From Oceanococcus sp041619555 (GTDB lineage Bacteria > Pseudomonadota > Gammaproteobacteria > Nevskiales > Oceanococcaceae), in the NCBI GenBank assembly GCA_041619555.1, contig JBFKDQ010000002.1, positions 1 through 64,000 on the forward strand: a DNA stretch of 64,000 nt, in the 5' to 3' direction. Below the pieces are notes generated by a model. It did no database searches. It had not been told where the DNA came from and worked only from the letters and a program-made list of their open reading frames with translations. Shown piece after piece: positions 15,924 to 24,590 of this stretch (positions are counted from its first letter, which is position 1; every line of letters begins with the position of its first letter). The position numbers and the translations under genes are program-made.

Positions 15924-18227
15924 ATGAGTCCCTTTCTCAAAGGCCTGATCGGTGTTTTCGTTGGCATCGTGCTGATCGTGGTGCTGGCCGTGGCCGCCCT
16001 GGTGCTGAGTTTTGACCCCAATGATCACAAGGGGAAAATTCAGGCGGAAGTGGCGGCCAAGACGGGGCGTGAACTGCAGATCTCAGGTGACCTGGCTCTG
16101 AGCCTGTTTCCCTGGCTTGGGGTGAAGGCCAAAGGCCTGAGTCTTGCGAATACCGAAGGTTTTACCGATCCGCAGCTTGCCAGTATCGAGGCGGTGGACG
16201 TCCGCCTGCGTCTTCTGCCCCTGTTCCGGGGGCAGGTTGAAGTGGGCAGGATCATTCTGCACGGCCTGCATGTGAACCTGGAACGCAAGGCTGACGGGCA
16301 GGCGAACTGGGACGATCCGCAGGCGGGCAGCAGGTCGGAGCCGGACGCCAGTGCCGGGCAAGCGGGGGACGACTCGGCGGGAGGGCTGTCCGGCTTTCGT
16401 ATCGAAGGCATCGAAATCCGTGATGCGGCCCTGCAGTGGCGCGATCCCGAAGGGGTAATCGTCGTTCGTGGTCTGAATCTGGAAACCGGGGTGATTGCCG
16501 AGGCGGAGTTGTCCGATCTGCACCTGACGCTGGCCCTGGTGCTGGCGGACGAAACGCAGGTTGAACTGGATCTGGCGAGCCAGTGGCAATTCGCCCTGGC
16601 GGGCCCCAGTATTGCGATGGATGGTTTTCTGGCCGATGTCCGCCTGCGCGGTGCGAAGGTGCCTGCTGGCGAGCAACGACTGCAACTGCGCGTCAACGCG
16701 CAGTATGACGGCGCGCTGCAACGCGCCGATCTGCGCAATGGGCGTATCACTCTGGCCGGGCAGAATCTGGATTTCGGCGCATCAATGCGGGATCTGAGCG
16801 GGGCGATGCACAGCACCTTGGAACTGGAACTCAAACAGTTCGATCTGCGTGCGCTGCTGCAGGCGCTGGCGGTGGATTTGCCCGACGTTGCCGATGCCTG
16901 GCCGGCACTGGATCTGGTGTTCAAGTCGGAAGCCGAACTGGGTCCGGGGCGGGTGCCGGTGTCCCGGCTGGATCTGGCCTGGGGCGAATTGCAGCTTGCC
17001 TCCAAATTCGAAATCAGCGATCTGAAGAACCCCACGGGAACCGGCGACATTCATCTTGCCCCTTTGAATCTGCACGCTTTTCTGGACCGCCTTGGAATCC
17101 GGTTGCGGCCTCCGGGCAGCGCCGGCACCAGCCATCTGGATCTGGCGATCAAGTTGCAGCCTGATGCCCTGACTCTGGACCCGGTCAAGGGCGCCCTGGC
17201 TGGTGAAAGCCTGCAAGGCAAGCTGTCGGTGTCCTCATTTGCGAAACCGGCCATCCGGGCCCAGTTCGCGCTGGCCGGACTCAGCGTCGCCGACTGGTTG
17301 CCGCCGGCCGACAGCGCAGCCGCGGACGCCCCTGCGTCACCGCCGGCGCAGGACATCAACAGCCTGGAAGTGCCGCTGCAATGGGCGCAGGACCTGGACC
17401 TCACCGCCCGGGTTGAACTGAAGCGACTGAACGCCAACGGGGTGAAATTCAGCAATGTGCTGTGGACCGCGGATGCTCGTCCTGGGCGGGAGGTGAAGCA
17501 GCGGCTCAGCGCCCAGGCGTATGGCGGTGAACTCATTCTGAACAACAGTCTGGATCCTCGCGCGGCGACGCCCCGGATCGGTCTGGATCTGTCGGCCAAG
17601 GCGGTCGGTCTGGGTGATCTGCTGGCCGACGGATGGGGCCGCCGCTGGCTCGATGCCAAGACCGAACTGGGCCTGAGCCTCAAGTCACAGGGGGCGACCA
17701 TCGGCCAGTTGCGGGCCGCAACCAAAGGCGATGCCAGCTACCGCCTGACCGATGGGCAGATTGCCGGTGTCAGCCTGTTCGAAGTTCTGAAAAAGGCCAG
17801 TGCCAAACTCACCGGGGCGAGCTATGCCCAGGCCTCGGATTCGACCTCGTTCCAGGAACTGGCCGGTCGGGCGATCATTGAATCTGGCCAGCTGCGGCTC
17901 GGCGAGTTCACGGGCGGCAGTCAATGGTTCAAACTGGCCGGTGAGGGTGTCGTGGACCTGTTTGCCGATCGCTATGATCTGCGCCTCGCTCCGGTGCTGC
18001 TGGATACCGATGCGGTGCGGCGTGACAAGATCCTGTCGCGGTTGATTGGCGTGGCGATTCCGGTTGCGGTGACAGGGCCATTGACGGCGCCGAAGTTCCA
18101 GGTCGATCTCGATGGCTTGCTGAAACAGCAGGCGCGCGACAAAGCTGACCAGAAACTGGAAGAGAAAAAGGAAGAGCTACGCGACAAATTCAACGAAAAA
18201 CTTGGCGATTTTCTGCGCAAGCGCTAG
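15924..18227 (+). CDS. AsmA family protein
   Basis: Large inner-membrane-anchored periplasmic protein of 767 residues, in the AsmA group now linked to phospholipid transport to the outer membrane. One N-terminal membrane segment (residues about 5-33, LIGVFVGIVLIVVLAVAALV) is followed by the AsmA start region, DPNDHKGKIQAEVAAKTGREL. The C-terminal part contains the AsmA_2-like SYRLTDGQIAGVSLFEVL. It ends in a charged Lys/Glu-rich helix. ATG 15924 is preferred because AAGGAA lies at suitable distance. A TTG at 15915 is also in frame. Confidence 0.9.
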   Translation: MSPFLKGLIGVFVGIVLIVVLAVAALVLSFDPNDHKGKIQAEVAAKTGRELQISGDLALSLFPWLGVKAKGLSLANTEGFTDPQLASIEAVDVRLRLLPLFRGQVEVGRIILHGLHVNLERKADGQANWDDPQAGSRSEPDASAGQAGDDSAGGLSGFRIEGIEIRDAALQWRDPEGVIVVRGLNLETGVIAEAELSDLHLTLALVLADETQVELDLASQWQFALAGPSIAMDGFLADVRLRGAKVPAGEQRLQLRVNAQYDGALQRADLRNGRITLAGQNLDFGASMRDLSGAMHSTLELELKQFDLRALLQALAVDLPDVADAWPALDLVFKSEAELGPGRVPVSRLDLAWGELQLASKFEISDLKNPTGTGDIHLAPLNLHAFLDRLGIRLRPPGSAGTSHLDLAIKLQPDALTLDPVKGALAGESLQGKLSVSSFAKPAIRAQFALAGLSVADWLPPADSAAADAPASPPAQDINSLEVPLQWAQDLDLTARVELKRLNANGVKFSNVLWTADARPGREVKQRLSAQAYGGELILNNSLDPRAATPRIGLDLSAKAVGLGDLLADGWGRRWLDAKTELGLSLKSQGATIGQLRAATKGDASYRLTDGQIAGVSLFEVLKKASAKLTGASYAQASDSTSFQELAGRAIIESGQLRLGEFTGGSQWFKLAGEGVVDLFADRYDLRLAPVLLDTDAVRRDKILSRLIGVAIPVAVTGPLTAPKFQVDLDGLLKQQARDKADQKLEEKKEELRDKFNEKLGDFLRKR

Positions 18228-18265
18228 CCGCGCTGGCCTTTCTTCTCTGTTCGAGCACGCAACTG

Positions 18266-18766
18266 ATGGCATCGACTCTGGAGCATCTTGAAGTCACCCA
18301 TGTGGGCAAACGCTACCAGGTGGTCATGCATGCACGCATGCAGACCAGCGCCGCGCGCGCCTATGCGGTTTTCACCGATTTTACCCGCCTGCCGGAAATC
18401 AACGACGCGATCATCAAGGCGCAGCCCATTGCTGGCGCGGCGCCGGGTGCCCAGCGTCTGCATACCCAGGTCCGCGTCTGTTTTCTGCGTTTCTGCTGGG
18501 TACTCGATCAGGTCCAGGATATGCGGATCCAGCCGCCCGAGGCTGTCACGGCAGATGTCGTTCCGGACCTGAGCAATCTGCGCTACGGCAAGGCCAGTTG
18601 GCGCATCTGGGACGAGCGGGGAGAGGCAAGCCTGGTGTTCGAGGCGGTGCTCGAACCCGATTTCTGGGTGCCGCCCCTGATCGGGCCCTGGATCATGGAG
18701 CGCAAGTTGCGGCAGGAAGCAATCGACACGGCCGAGGGCATCGAGCGCATCGCCAATGCCGGTTGA
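18266..18766 (+). CDS. SRPBCC (START-like) domain protein
   Basis: Predicted ligand-binding helix-grip protein of 166 residues from the first usable ATG. The region YAVFTDFTRLPEINDAI is typical of polyketide cyclase/coenzyme Q-binding (SRPBCC) proteins. The ligand and role are unknown. The reading frame continues upstream to 18221 and encodes a hydrophobic, signal-peptide-like run (ALAALAFLLCSSTQLMA), but I find no ATG, GTG or TTG to start it, so the true N-terminus is uncertain. It overlaps mutY by 11 bases and follows the asmA-like gene by 38 bases, suggesting one operon. Confidence 0.8.
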   Translation: MASTLEHLEVTHVGKRYQVVMHARMQTSAARAYAVFTDFTRLPEINDAIIKAQPIAGAAPGAQRLHTQVRVCFLRFCWVLDQVQDMRIQPPEAVTADVVPDLSNLRYGKASWRIWDERGEASLVFEAVLEPDFWVPPLIGPWIMERKLRQEAIDTAEGIERIANAG

Positions 18767-19778
18767 CTGGTCGGGGCGTGTGCTGCGCTGGTTTGCCCGC
18801 CACGGTCGCCATGATCTGCCCTGGCAGCACCCGCGCAGCCCTTATCGCGTCTGGGTCTCCGAGGTGATGCTGCAGCAGACCTCGGTGGCGACCGTTCGAC
18901 CCTATTTCGAGCGGTTCATGAGCCGCCTGCCCGATCTGGCCGCACTGGCGGCTGCGCCCGAGGACGAACTGATGGCCTTGTGGTCGGGCCTGGGTTACTA
19001 CGCCCGGGCGCGAAATCTGCACCGTGCGGCCAAACGGATCGTCCATGACCTGGACGGGCAGATGCCCGGCGACATGGCGGCGCTGCAGGCTCTGCCGGGC
19101 ATTGGCCGATCCACCGCCGCGGCAATCCTGGCGCAGGCCTTTGATCAGCCGGCCGCCATTCTGGATGGCAATGTCCGGCGCCTGCTGGCGCGCCATGCCG
19201 GTGTCGAAGGGTGGTCGGGACAGGCGGCAGTGCAAAAGGCCCTGTGGCAGATTGCCGAGCAGCGCCTGCCGGATGTGCAGGCGGCGAATTATGCGCAGGC
19301 GCTGATGGATCTGGGCGCCACGATCTGTACGCGTCGGCGGCCCATGTGCGAGCGCTGTCCGGTCAATCGGGATTGTCAGGCCTATGGCAGTGATCGGGTG
19401 GATCAGATTCCGGCGCCACGGCCGCGTCGAGCCCGGCCCCGGCGCGCCCACTGGTACCTGATCCTGCGCAATGCCGAGGCGCAGATCCTGCTGGAGAAAC
19501 GGCCGGCCCACGGCATCTGGGGCGGGCTGTGGTCCTTGCCCGAGGCGAAACAAACGATCGAGGAATTCGCGCCCTGGGCCGAGCAGATCAGGCCACTGGG
19601 CGATGGGCTGCAACATGAGTTCAGCCATTTTTCTCTCACCCTGCAGCCCGTTACCGGCCGGGTGCGCGAGCATTTCATCGCCGATGATGGCGCCCTGAGC
19701 TGGCATACTGTCAACGCGGCAGTACAGCTGGGATTGCCGCAACCCATCCGAAGATTGATAGAGATCCATTGCGTATGA
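18756..19778 (+). CDS. mutY: A/G-specific adenine glycosylase
   Basis: Removes adenine mispaired with 8-oxoguanine. The 340 residues begin MPVDWSGRVLRWFARHGR. The helix-hairpin-helix LQALPGIGRSTAAAILAQAF is followed by the catalytic Asp region AAILDGNVRRLLAR. The [4Fe-4S] loop CTRRRPMCERCPVNRDC has the required C-x6-C-x2-C-x5-C spacing. A C-terminal Nudix-like 8-oxoG recognition domain contains LLEKRPAHGIWGGLWSLPE. The stop overlaps the yggX start (ATGA). This mutY-yggX pair is conserved in many gammaproteobacteria. Confidence 0.97.
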   Translation: MPVDWSGRVLRWFARHGRHDLPWQHPRSPYRVWVSEVMLQQTSVATVRPYFERFMSRLPDLAALAAAPEDELMALWSGLGYYARARNLHRAAKRIVHDLDGQMPGDMAALQALPGIGRSTAAAILAQAFDQPAAILDGNVRRLLARHAGVEGWSGQAAVQKALWQIAEQRLPDVQAANYAQALMDLGATICTRRRPMCERCPVNRDCQAYGSDRVDQIPAPRPRRARPRRAHWYLILRNAEAQILLEKRPAHGIWGGLWSLPEAKQTIEEFAPWAEQIRPLGDGLQHEFSHFSLTLQPVTGRVREHFIADDGALSWHTVNAAVQLGLPQPIRRLIEIHCV

Positions 19779-20053
19779 GCCATCAAGTCCACTGCATCAA
19801 ACTGGGAGTCGAAGCTGAAGGCTTGGAGCGTGCCCCCTATCCCGGCGATCTGGGACAGCGCATCTATGATCAGGTCTCGAAACAGGCCTGGCAGGAGTGG
19901 CTGGAGCACCAGACCCGGCTGATCAACGAATACCGTCTGGTGCTCGCAGACCCCAAGGCGCGTGCATTTTTGGCCGAGGAAATGGAGAAGTACTTCTTCG
20001 GTGGCGGCGAACTGGCCCAGACGGGATACGTGCCGCCCGCAGATAAAGCTTGA
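19775..20053 (+). CDS. yggX: Probable Fe(2+)-trafficking protein YggX
   Basis: Small cytoplasmic protein (92 residues) linked to iron-sulfur cluster protection and oxidative stress resistance. It contains the family features VHCIKLGVEAEGLERAPYPG, IYDQVSKQAWQEWLEHQTRL and the C-terminal EEMEKYFFGGG. The ATG at 19775 overlaps the mutY stop. The co-location suggests coupled expression of repair and iron-sulfur maintenance (inference). A promoter for the next tRNA begins over its stop codon. Confidence 0.95.
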   Translation: MSHQVHCIKLGVEAEGLERAPYPGDLGQRIYDQVSKQAWQEWLEHQTRLINEYRLVLADPKARAFLAEEMEKYFFGGGELAQTGYVPPADKA

Positions 20054-20078
20054 CGGCAGCACGCCCGAACGGTTTAAT
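20050..20078 (+). promoter_or_regulatory. Sigma-70-type promoter of tRNA-Phe
   Basis: TTGACG at 20050-20055 and TTTAAT at 20073-20078 are 17 bases apart, about 55 bases before the tRNA-Phe 5' end. The -35 box overlaps the yggX stop codon. Confidence 0.65.
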
Positions 20079-20132
20079 ACGCGCCCTTCGCCCCATGCCG
20101 CAGAGCAATGCCGTGGTTGCGAAAATCAAGAT

Positions 20133-20208
20133 GGCCAAGTAGCTCAGTTGGTAGAGCAGTGGATTGAAAATCCTCGTGTCGGTGGTTCGATTCCGCCCTT
20201 GGCCACCA
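20133..20208 (+). tRNA. tRNA-Phe (GAA)
   Basis: A 76-nt cloverleaf with encoded CCA. Acceptor GGCCAAG/CTTGGCC, D-stem GCTC/GAGC and T-arm GGTGG-TTCGATT-CCGCC are perfect. The anticodon loop TTGAAAA gives GAA. The anticodon stem GTGGA/TCCTC contains an unusual U28-U42 mismatch, where homologues normally have a Watson-Crick pair. It is followed by a strong terminator. Confidence 0.96.
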
Positions 20209-20240
20209 TCTTCCGGTTTCTCAGAGTTTTTGAGTCCTTC

Positions 20241-20266
20241 AAAAGCCCCATTCTACGGGGCTTTTT
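20241..20266 (+). terminator. Rho-independent terminator after tRNA-Phe
   Basis: AAAAGCCCC, a short loop ATTCTA, then CGGGGC running into five T residues. It lies 33 bases beyond the tRNA 3' end. The remaining bases to the LysE gene (20267-20494) show nothing I can support. Confidence 0.88.
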
Positions 20267-20494
20267 GCATTCTGGCGGCTTGCTTCAATTTCTGCGAATT
20301 GCCCACTGATCCGATTGGCGTTGCGGGATGGGTGGCGGCATGATGCCGATCCCGGTTGACCGGGCATCACGTTTGCTCACAGGGCGGTGTCGTCGGCTGG
20401 AAACAGACCGTTGTTGGTTCAATCGCCTTGTTCTCTTCGCGTTGTTTACGCCAGGACTCGATTCCAACTCCCCAGGCTGGTTCAATATGAGCCT

Positions 20495-21112
20495 ATGCCC
20501 GAACCTTCCGTCCTCCTCGCCTTCGCGGGCAGCTTCTTCCTGATCGCTTTGTCGCCCGGGATCTGCATGACTCTGGCCCTTTCAATGGGCATCCGGCTTG
20601 GCGTGCGTCGCACCCTGTGGATGATGGCAGGTGAACTGCTCGGTGTTGCTCTGGTGAGTATCGCCGCCATCATCGGCGTGGGCGCCCTGTTGCTGCAGGC
20701 GCCGACCGCCTTTGCAAGCTTGAAGATCGGCGGGGCCATGTACCTGTTCCATGCCGGCTGGCAGAGCTGGCGCAGCGAACCGGTCGATCCGGCCCGGGTT
20801 GATCGCGCCAGTTGCGGCCGGGTCTCTCTGGTCTTGCAGGGTTTCATTGCGGCGGTGGCGAATCCCAAGGCCTGGGCCTTTTTCATCGCCCTGCTGCCAC
20901 CTTTCGTGGACCGGAGCCTGCCGCTGCGGCCGCAACTGCTGGCCTTGCTGGCCCTGATCATCTTGATCGAATTCGGCTGCCTGATGATCTATGCCGCGGG
21001 CGGTCGCCGCCTTGGTCGATGCTTGTTCAGCCGCGGTCACGGTCGCTGGCTGAACCGGATCTCCGCGCTGATGATGGGCGGCGTGGGGCTTTGGTTGCTG
21101 CTGGGAGGCTGA
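20495..21112 (+). CDS. LysE/RhtB family exporter
   Basis: Inner-membrane amino-acid or metabolite exporter of 205 residues with about five to six hydrophobic segments. The signature early region AGSFFLIALSPGICMTLALSMGIRLG corresponds to the LysE first helix with its conserved SPG. VLQGFIAAVANPKAWAFFIALLPPFV carries the conserved NPK motif. The substrate is unknown. The ATG at 20495 (MPEPSVLLAF) was chosen over upstream in-frame starts because it directly precedes the first membrane helix. Confidence 0.9.
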   Translation: MPEPSVLLAFAGSFFLIALSPGICMTLALSMGIRLGVRRTLWMMAGELLGVALVSIAAIIGVGALLLQAPTAFASLKIGGAMYLFHAGWQSWRSEPVDPARVDRASCGRVSLVLQGFIAAVANPKAWAFFIALLPPFVDRSLPLRPQLLALLALIILIEFGCLMIYAAGGRRLGRCLFSRGHGRWLNRISALMMGGVGLWLLLGG

Positions 21113-21134
21113 TCTGGGGCCGGCCCGCTGCGCC

Positions 21135-21998
21135 TTAGCCCGTCTCCAGCAAGGCCTGACAGCGCAGCGGTGGAGGAGGTGGCTCGATTTCGGGGCCGGG
21201 CGGCGAGGGCGACTTCGGCGGCCTGCGCAGGTCCGTAAGCCACGATTCCACCTCGTCGCCACAGCCCTCGCCGGGCGGTGGTGGCGGCTGGTCGGCACAA
21301 TCCCGGCTGCCCGGCGGGCAGGCCAGGCGGACATGGAAATGTGCGTCATGCCCCCACCAGGGACGCAATTTACGCAGCCAGCTGCGATCAAGTTCCCAGC
21401 GGCGTTCGCAAAGATCTTTCTTGATCGCCGGGTTGACAAAAATTCTCTTCACCCGTTCGTCGAGCGCTGCCAGGCGCAGCAGTTCGGCGTGTTTCCAGCG
21501 GAAGGAAGGGGTGACCACCCAGCGTTTGCGGTCTACAAACAGGGCGGCGGGAACCGCGTCGTAGGCCTGCCGCCTGCTGGCCGGCAGCGGCGGCACATCC
21601 AGTCGCAGCCAGATGTCGGCATCCAGGCCGGACTGGTGACTCCGGTGGCCGCTGCGAAAACGCCCGCCGCGCGGCATCGCCAGGTCTGCCACCAGCATGA
21701 TGCCCAGGCCCCGGTCAGCGACTCGCCGCCCCAGCCGCTGGATATAGTCCACCAGGGTGGGATGGGCATAACTGCGGCTGCGTGCCAGACGGATGGCCTG
21801 ATACCCCGGTCCTGCATCGGGCAGCGCCGCGCCTCCGATCAGGCAACCATTGCTGTAGCGGCCGACTGCCTCTGGGCTGCCCTCGGCGGGGCCGCGAAAC
21901 TGATGCCATTCGCTGCCCCAGGCCAGGCCGCCGCACAGCAGCAAGGCCAGCCCGAGGGCGAGCCGTCTGGCCGTGTGTGCAAGGCTTGTAGAACTCAT
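21135..21998 (-). CDS. mepA: Penicillin-insensitive murein endopeptidase
   Basis: Periplasmic LAS-type metallopeptidase that cleaves D-Ala-meso-DAP cross-links in peptidoglycan. The 287-residue protein has a signal peptide (LALGLALLLCGGLAWG). The zinc site appears as SGHRSHQSGLDADIW (ligands His121 and Asp128 by comparison with E. coli) and the distal GHDAHFHVRLACP. Conserved cysteines in GCLIGG, LCERRWE and RDCAD fit the family's disulfides. The last about 40 residues are proline-rich and variable. ATG 21998 is chosen to give the signal peptide. Confidence 0.94.
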   Translation of the reverse strand: MSSTSLAHTARRLALGLALLLCGGLAWGSEWHQFRGPAEGSPEAVGRYSNGCLIGGAALPDAGPGYQAIRLARSRSYAHPTLVDYIQRLGRRVADRGLGIMLVADLAMPRGGRFRSGHRSHQSGLDADIWLRLDVPPLPASRRQAYDAVPAALFVDRKRWVVTPSFRWKHAELLRLAALDERVKRIFVNPAIKKDLCERRWELDRSWLRKLRPWWGHDAHFHVRLACPPGSRDCADQPPPPPGEGCGDEVESWLTDLRRPPKSPSPPGPEIEPPPPPLRCQALLETG

Positions 21999-22229
21999 GG
22001 CGCCAAGAGTAGACCAATGGAGCCGGGTGACAAGCCCTGGCGCTGTCGCGCTCTCTGGTTTCGCTGAGACTGCCGCCAAGCGGATCAGAACTTGCAGGTG
22101 GGGGTAGGATGAGGATCCGTGCCGCATCTGCACACCGCACAACTTTGTTGGTATTGTTCAGTCAAAGCGAGTCGAATCCGGTCAGGATCGCTGCCGTCCC
22201 ATACGGTGGCGCGAACAGAGGAAGGTGCC

Positions 22230-22661
22230 GTGGGCCAGATCAAGCGCAATCAGGGATTCAATCTCATTGAGCTGCTGATCGTCGTGTTCATCATCGGTAC
22301 CCTGGCGGCAATCGCCTTGCCGGTGATGATCAATTACACCACCCGGACCAAAACGGTCGAGGGGGTGGCAATGACAGGCGCTCTGCGACGGGAAGTGGAA
22401 TTGTTCTGGAACATGTCCGGCTATTTCCCGGGTTCCAATGAGGAAGCTGGCATTTCGCCGCCGGACAGGCTCAAGGGCAAGTATGTGAGTCGAATCGAGG
22501 TTGGTCCCGAAGGCGTGTTGACGGTCTATTATCTCGACCCGGCCCTGCCGGGTGGGACCCTGACGCTGTCGCCCAGCGTATCGGCGGATGCGCATGTGAT
22601 CTGGGCGTGTTCTTCGGATACGATCGAGCCTTATCTACTGCCGCGGGAATGCCGGCCATGA
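22230..22661 (+). CDS. Type IV pilin-like protein (prepilin)
   Basis: Class III-signal prepilin of 143 residues. From the GTG at 22230 the leader is short and basic (GQIKRNQG). The cleavage site GFNLIELL has Gly at -1, a methylatable Phe at +1 and Glu at +5. It is followed by the hydrophobic helix IVVFIIGTLAAIALPVMI. The GTG is supported by GAGGAAGG just upstream. The C-terminal domain has two cysteines (WACSSD and RECRP) that could form a pilin D-loop disulfide. No pil, gsp or assembly genes adjoin it. The next gene overlaps its stop. Confidence 0.87.
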   Translation: MGQIKRNQGFNLIELLIVVFIIGTLAAIALPVMINYTTRTKTVEGVAMTGALRREVELFWNMSGYFPGSNEEAGISPPDRLKGKYVSRIEVGPEGVLTVYYLDPALPGGTLTLSPSVSADAHVIWACSSDTIEPYLLPRECRP

Positions 22662-23794
22662 ATGCACCATCACCCAAGGTCTCGAATTCAGACGATGATC
22701 TGCGCGAGGTCCCACCGGATCAGCCAGAGCACTATCTCGCCGTCCTCGGCGGCTTGTGTCGGGCCCATTGGCTGGCCTTGCTGGTGGTGGTACTGGTGGC
22801 CTTCTGGATTCGCGCCAGCAGCTCGTTGCACTGGCCCCAAACCGGCTATTTTACCGAGCTGTATGTGCTGATCGCGCTGGAGTACGGGCTGGCCAATCTG
22901 TGTCTGACCCTGGCCCTGCAATTTCGTGGCTGGTACGAAAGAACGCCGCGAGCCAAACTCAATCGGCTGCGCCAGTTGACCTTGCTGGTCCTGCTCTGGG
23001 ACGGACTTCACGTCCTGGGTGCGATGCTGGTTTTCGGCGGTCTCAACGGGCCGTTGACACCGCTTGTGCCCCTGCTGGTACTGGCCGGCTTCGTGATGCT
23101 GCCACAGGCCCATGCGCTGAGGTTTGCGCTGGGGGTGCTGGTGGTGCTCAGCTTGGCCACCGCCCTGCAGTACTTCGAGTTCTTGCACCCCGAGGGTGCG
23201 CTGGGTGCCACCTTGCGCGTGATGCCCGACAGCATTCCGCTGAATTTTCTGATGATCCTGGCGATCAGCTTGCCGGCCATCGTCGTGGGCTCTGGCGTGC
23301 GCGAGCGTCTGGAGCGGGCGTTTCACGGTCAGCACCCGGTCAATCTGATGGATGCGCGTTTTGGCTGTTTCACGCCGGCCTCGCTTGAGCGCCGCTGCGG
23401 TGAAGAATTGCGGCGCGGACAGCAGCATGGCTCGCCGACCAGTCTGATGCTGATTCAGGTTGGCAATACGGCGGAATTGCTGCAGAACGATGGGCTGGAC
23501 GGGATCGAAATCGTCCTCTCCCGCCTTGCGGAGATCATGAAGACCCAGACGCGTCTGGACCTGGACACCTGGGCGTATCGCGGGAATGCCTGCTTCGGCG
23601 TCCTGTTGCCGACCGCCAGCAGCGAGGCCGCGGCAGCGGTTCAGCGACGCATCGTCAATTCGGCGGGTTTGTTGATTCCGCAGGCCCGCCTGGGCATCGG
23701 TCTGGTCACCGTGGCCGCCAGGGATCCGAATCTCACCGTTGCAGCCTGGATCGCGGCCTGCGAGGCGGAACTGGCGGCAGATCTGCAGACCTGA
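22658..23794 (+). CDS. Polytopic membrane protein with degenerate GGDEF-like domain
   Basis: A 378-residue protein with about six predicted membrane segments between residues 36 and 212, followed by a cytoplasmic domain from about 225. That domain has the layout of a GGDEF fold: an entry helix (FTPASLERRCGEELRRG), a strand SLMLIQVGN and a segment RGNACFGVLLPTAS where active enzymes have RxGGDEFxxLLP. The GGDEF catalytic motif is replaced by GNACF, so cyclase activity is not expected. This assignment is pattern-based and tentative. The ATG overlaps the pilin stop (ATGA), indicating tight coupling. Function is unknown. Confidence 0.75.
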   Translation: MNAPSPKVSNSDDDLREVPPDQPEHYLAVLGGLCRAHWLALLVVVLVAFWIRASSSLHWPQTGYFTELYVLIALEYGLANLCLTLALQFRGWYERTPRAKLNRLRQLTLLVLLWDGLHVLGAMLVFGGLNGPLTPLVPLLVLAGFVMLPQAHALRFALGVLVVLSLATALQYFEFLHPEGALGATLRVMPDSIPLNFLMILAISLPAIVVGSGVRERLERAFHGQHPVNLMDARFGCFTPASLERRCGEELRRGQQHGSPTSLMLIQVGNTAELLQNDGLDGIEIVLSRLAEIMKTQTRLDLDTWAYRGNACFGVLLPTASSEAAAAVQRRIVNSAGLLIPQARLGIGLVTVAARDPNLTVAAWIAACEAELAADLQT

Positions 23795-23819
23795 GCGATC
23801 TTCAGGGCGCGCTGCTCCC

Positions 23820-24590
23820 TCAAGGTGCTTCGTGCTGTCCGGCCTTCAAGCCCAGCGGGTCGAGCCGCATCAGCTTCAGGTACAGGCTTCTTGGCAGGTG
23901 ATACAGCAGGCCGCCCAGCCACGCCATGGGCCAGGGGATCACCATACGGCTGCGTTTGCGGCGGATGGCGTGATGGATCTTGCGTGCCGCCAGTGGCGCT
24001 GACATCAGAAACGGCATGCGGTGAGGATTGTTCCGGGTCAGCGGTGTGGCGACGAATCCTGGCGCCACCGTGGTGACCGTGATGCCATGGGCGTGCAGAT
24101 CGATGGCCAGCGATTCGCAGAAATGCATCAGGGCGGCCTTGGATGCGCCGTAGAAGGCCATGCCAGGCAGGCCGACCAGGCCGGCGAAAGAACCCAGGGC
24201 GACCAGTTGGCCGTGCCCCTGAGCACGCATCAGCTCAATGGCCGGGGCAAAGCTGTTCAAGGTGCCCTGCAGATTCACCTCGATCACCTGTTGGCCTTGC
24301 TCGAAGTCAGGCCAGCTGGATTTGGGCATGGAAATGCCGGCGCAGGCAATCAGGATGTCGAGTCCACCGACGACGGTCGCATAGTTCTTGATGGCCTGGC
24401 CGAGCGCCGTTTTGTCTGTGACATCGGTCTGAAAATAGTGCGTTGTCGCCGGCAGGCAATGCGCGGCCTGGGCCGGCGTGTCCATGGCGCAGCCGCCGAT
24501 CATGGCCTGTTCTGCAGCGTAGCGTCGCGCCAGTTCCAGGCCGATGCCGGACGAAATGCCGGTGATGAACACCTTCTGGGGAGAATTCAT
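23820..24590 (-). CDS. Short-chain dehydrogenase/reductase (SDR)
   Basis: NAD(P)-dependent oxidoreductase of 256 residues. It shows the cofactor motif FITGISSGIGLELARRYA, the LDILIACAGIS strand (NAG equivalent CAG), the catalytic Ser in LVALGSFAGLVG and the YGASK motif with Tyr and Lys. A C-terminal tail with KIHHAIRRKRSRMVIPWPMAW suggests membrane association, as in lipid-acting SDRs. The substrate is unknown. The ATG at 24590 overlaps the stop of the upstream BASS transporter (ATGA), so the two are coupled. Confidence 0.9.
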   Translation of the reverse strand: MNSPQKVFITGISSGIGLELARRYAAEQAMIGGCAMDTPAQAAHCLPATTHYFQTDVTDKTALGQAIKNYATVVGGLDILIACAGISMPKSSWPDFEQGQQVIEVNLQGTLNSFAPAIELMRAQGHGQLVALGSFAGLVGLPGMAFYGASKAALMHFCESLAIDLHAHGITVTTVAPGFVATPLTRNNPHRMPFLMSAPLAARKIHHAIRRKRSRMVIPWPMAWLGGLLYHLPRSLYLKLMRLDPLGLKAGQHEAP

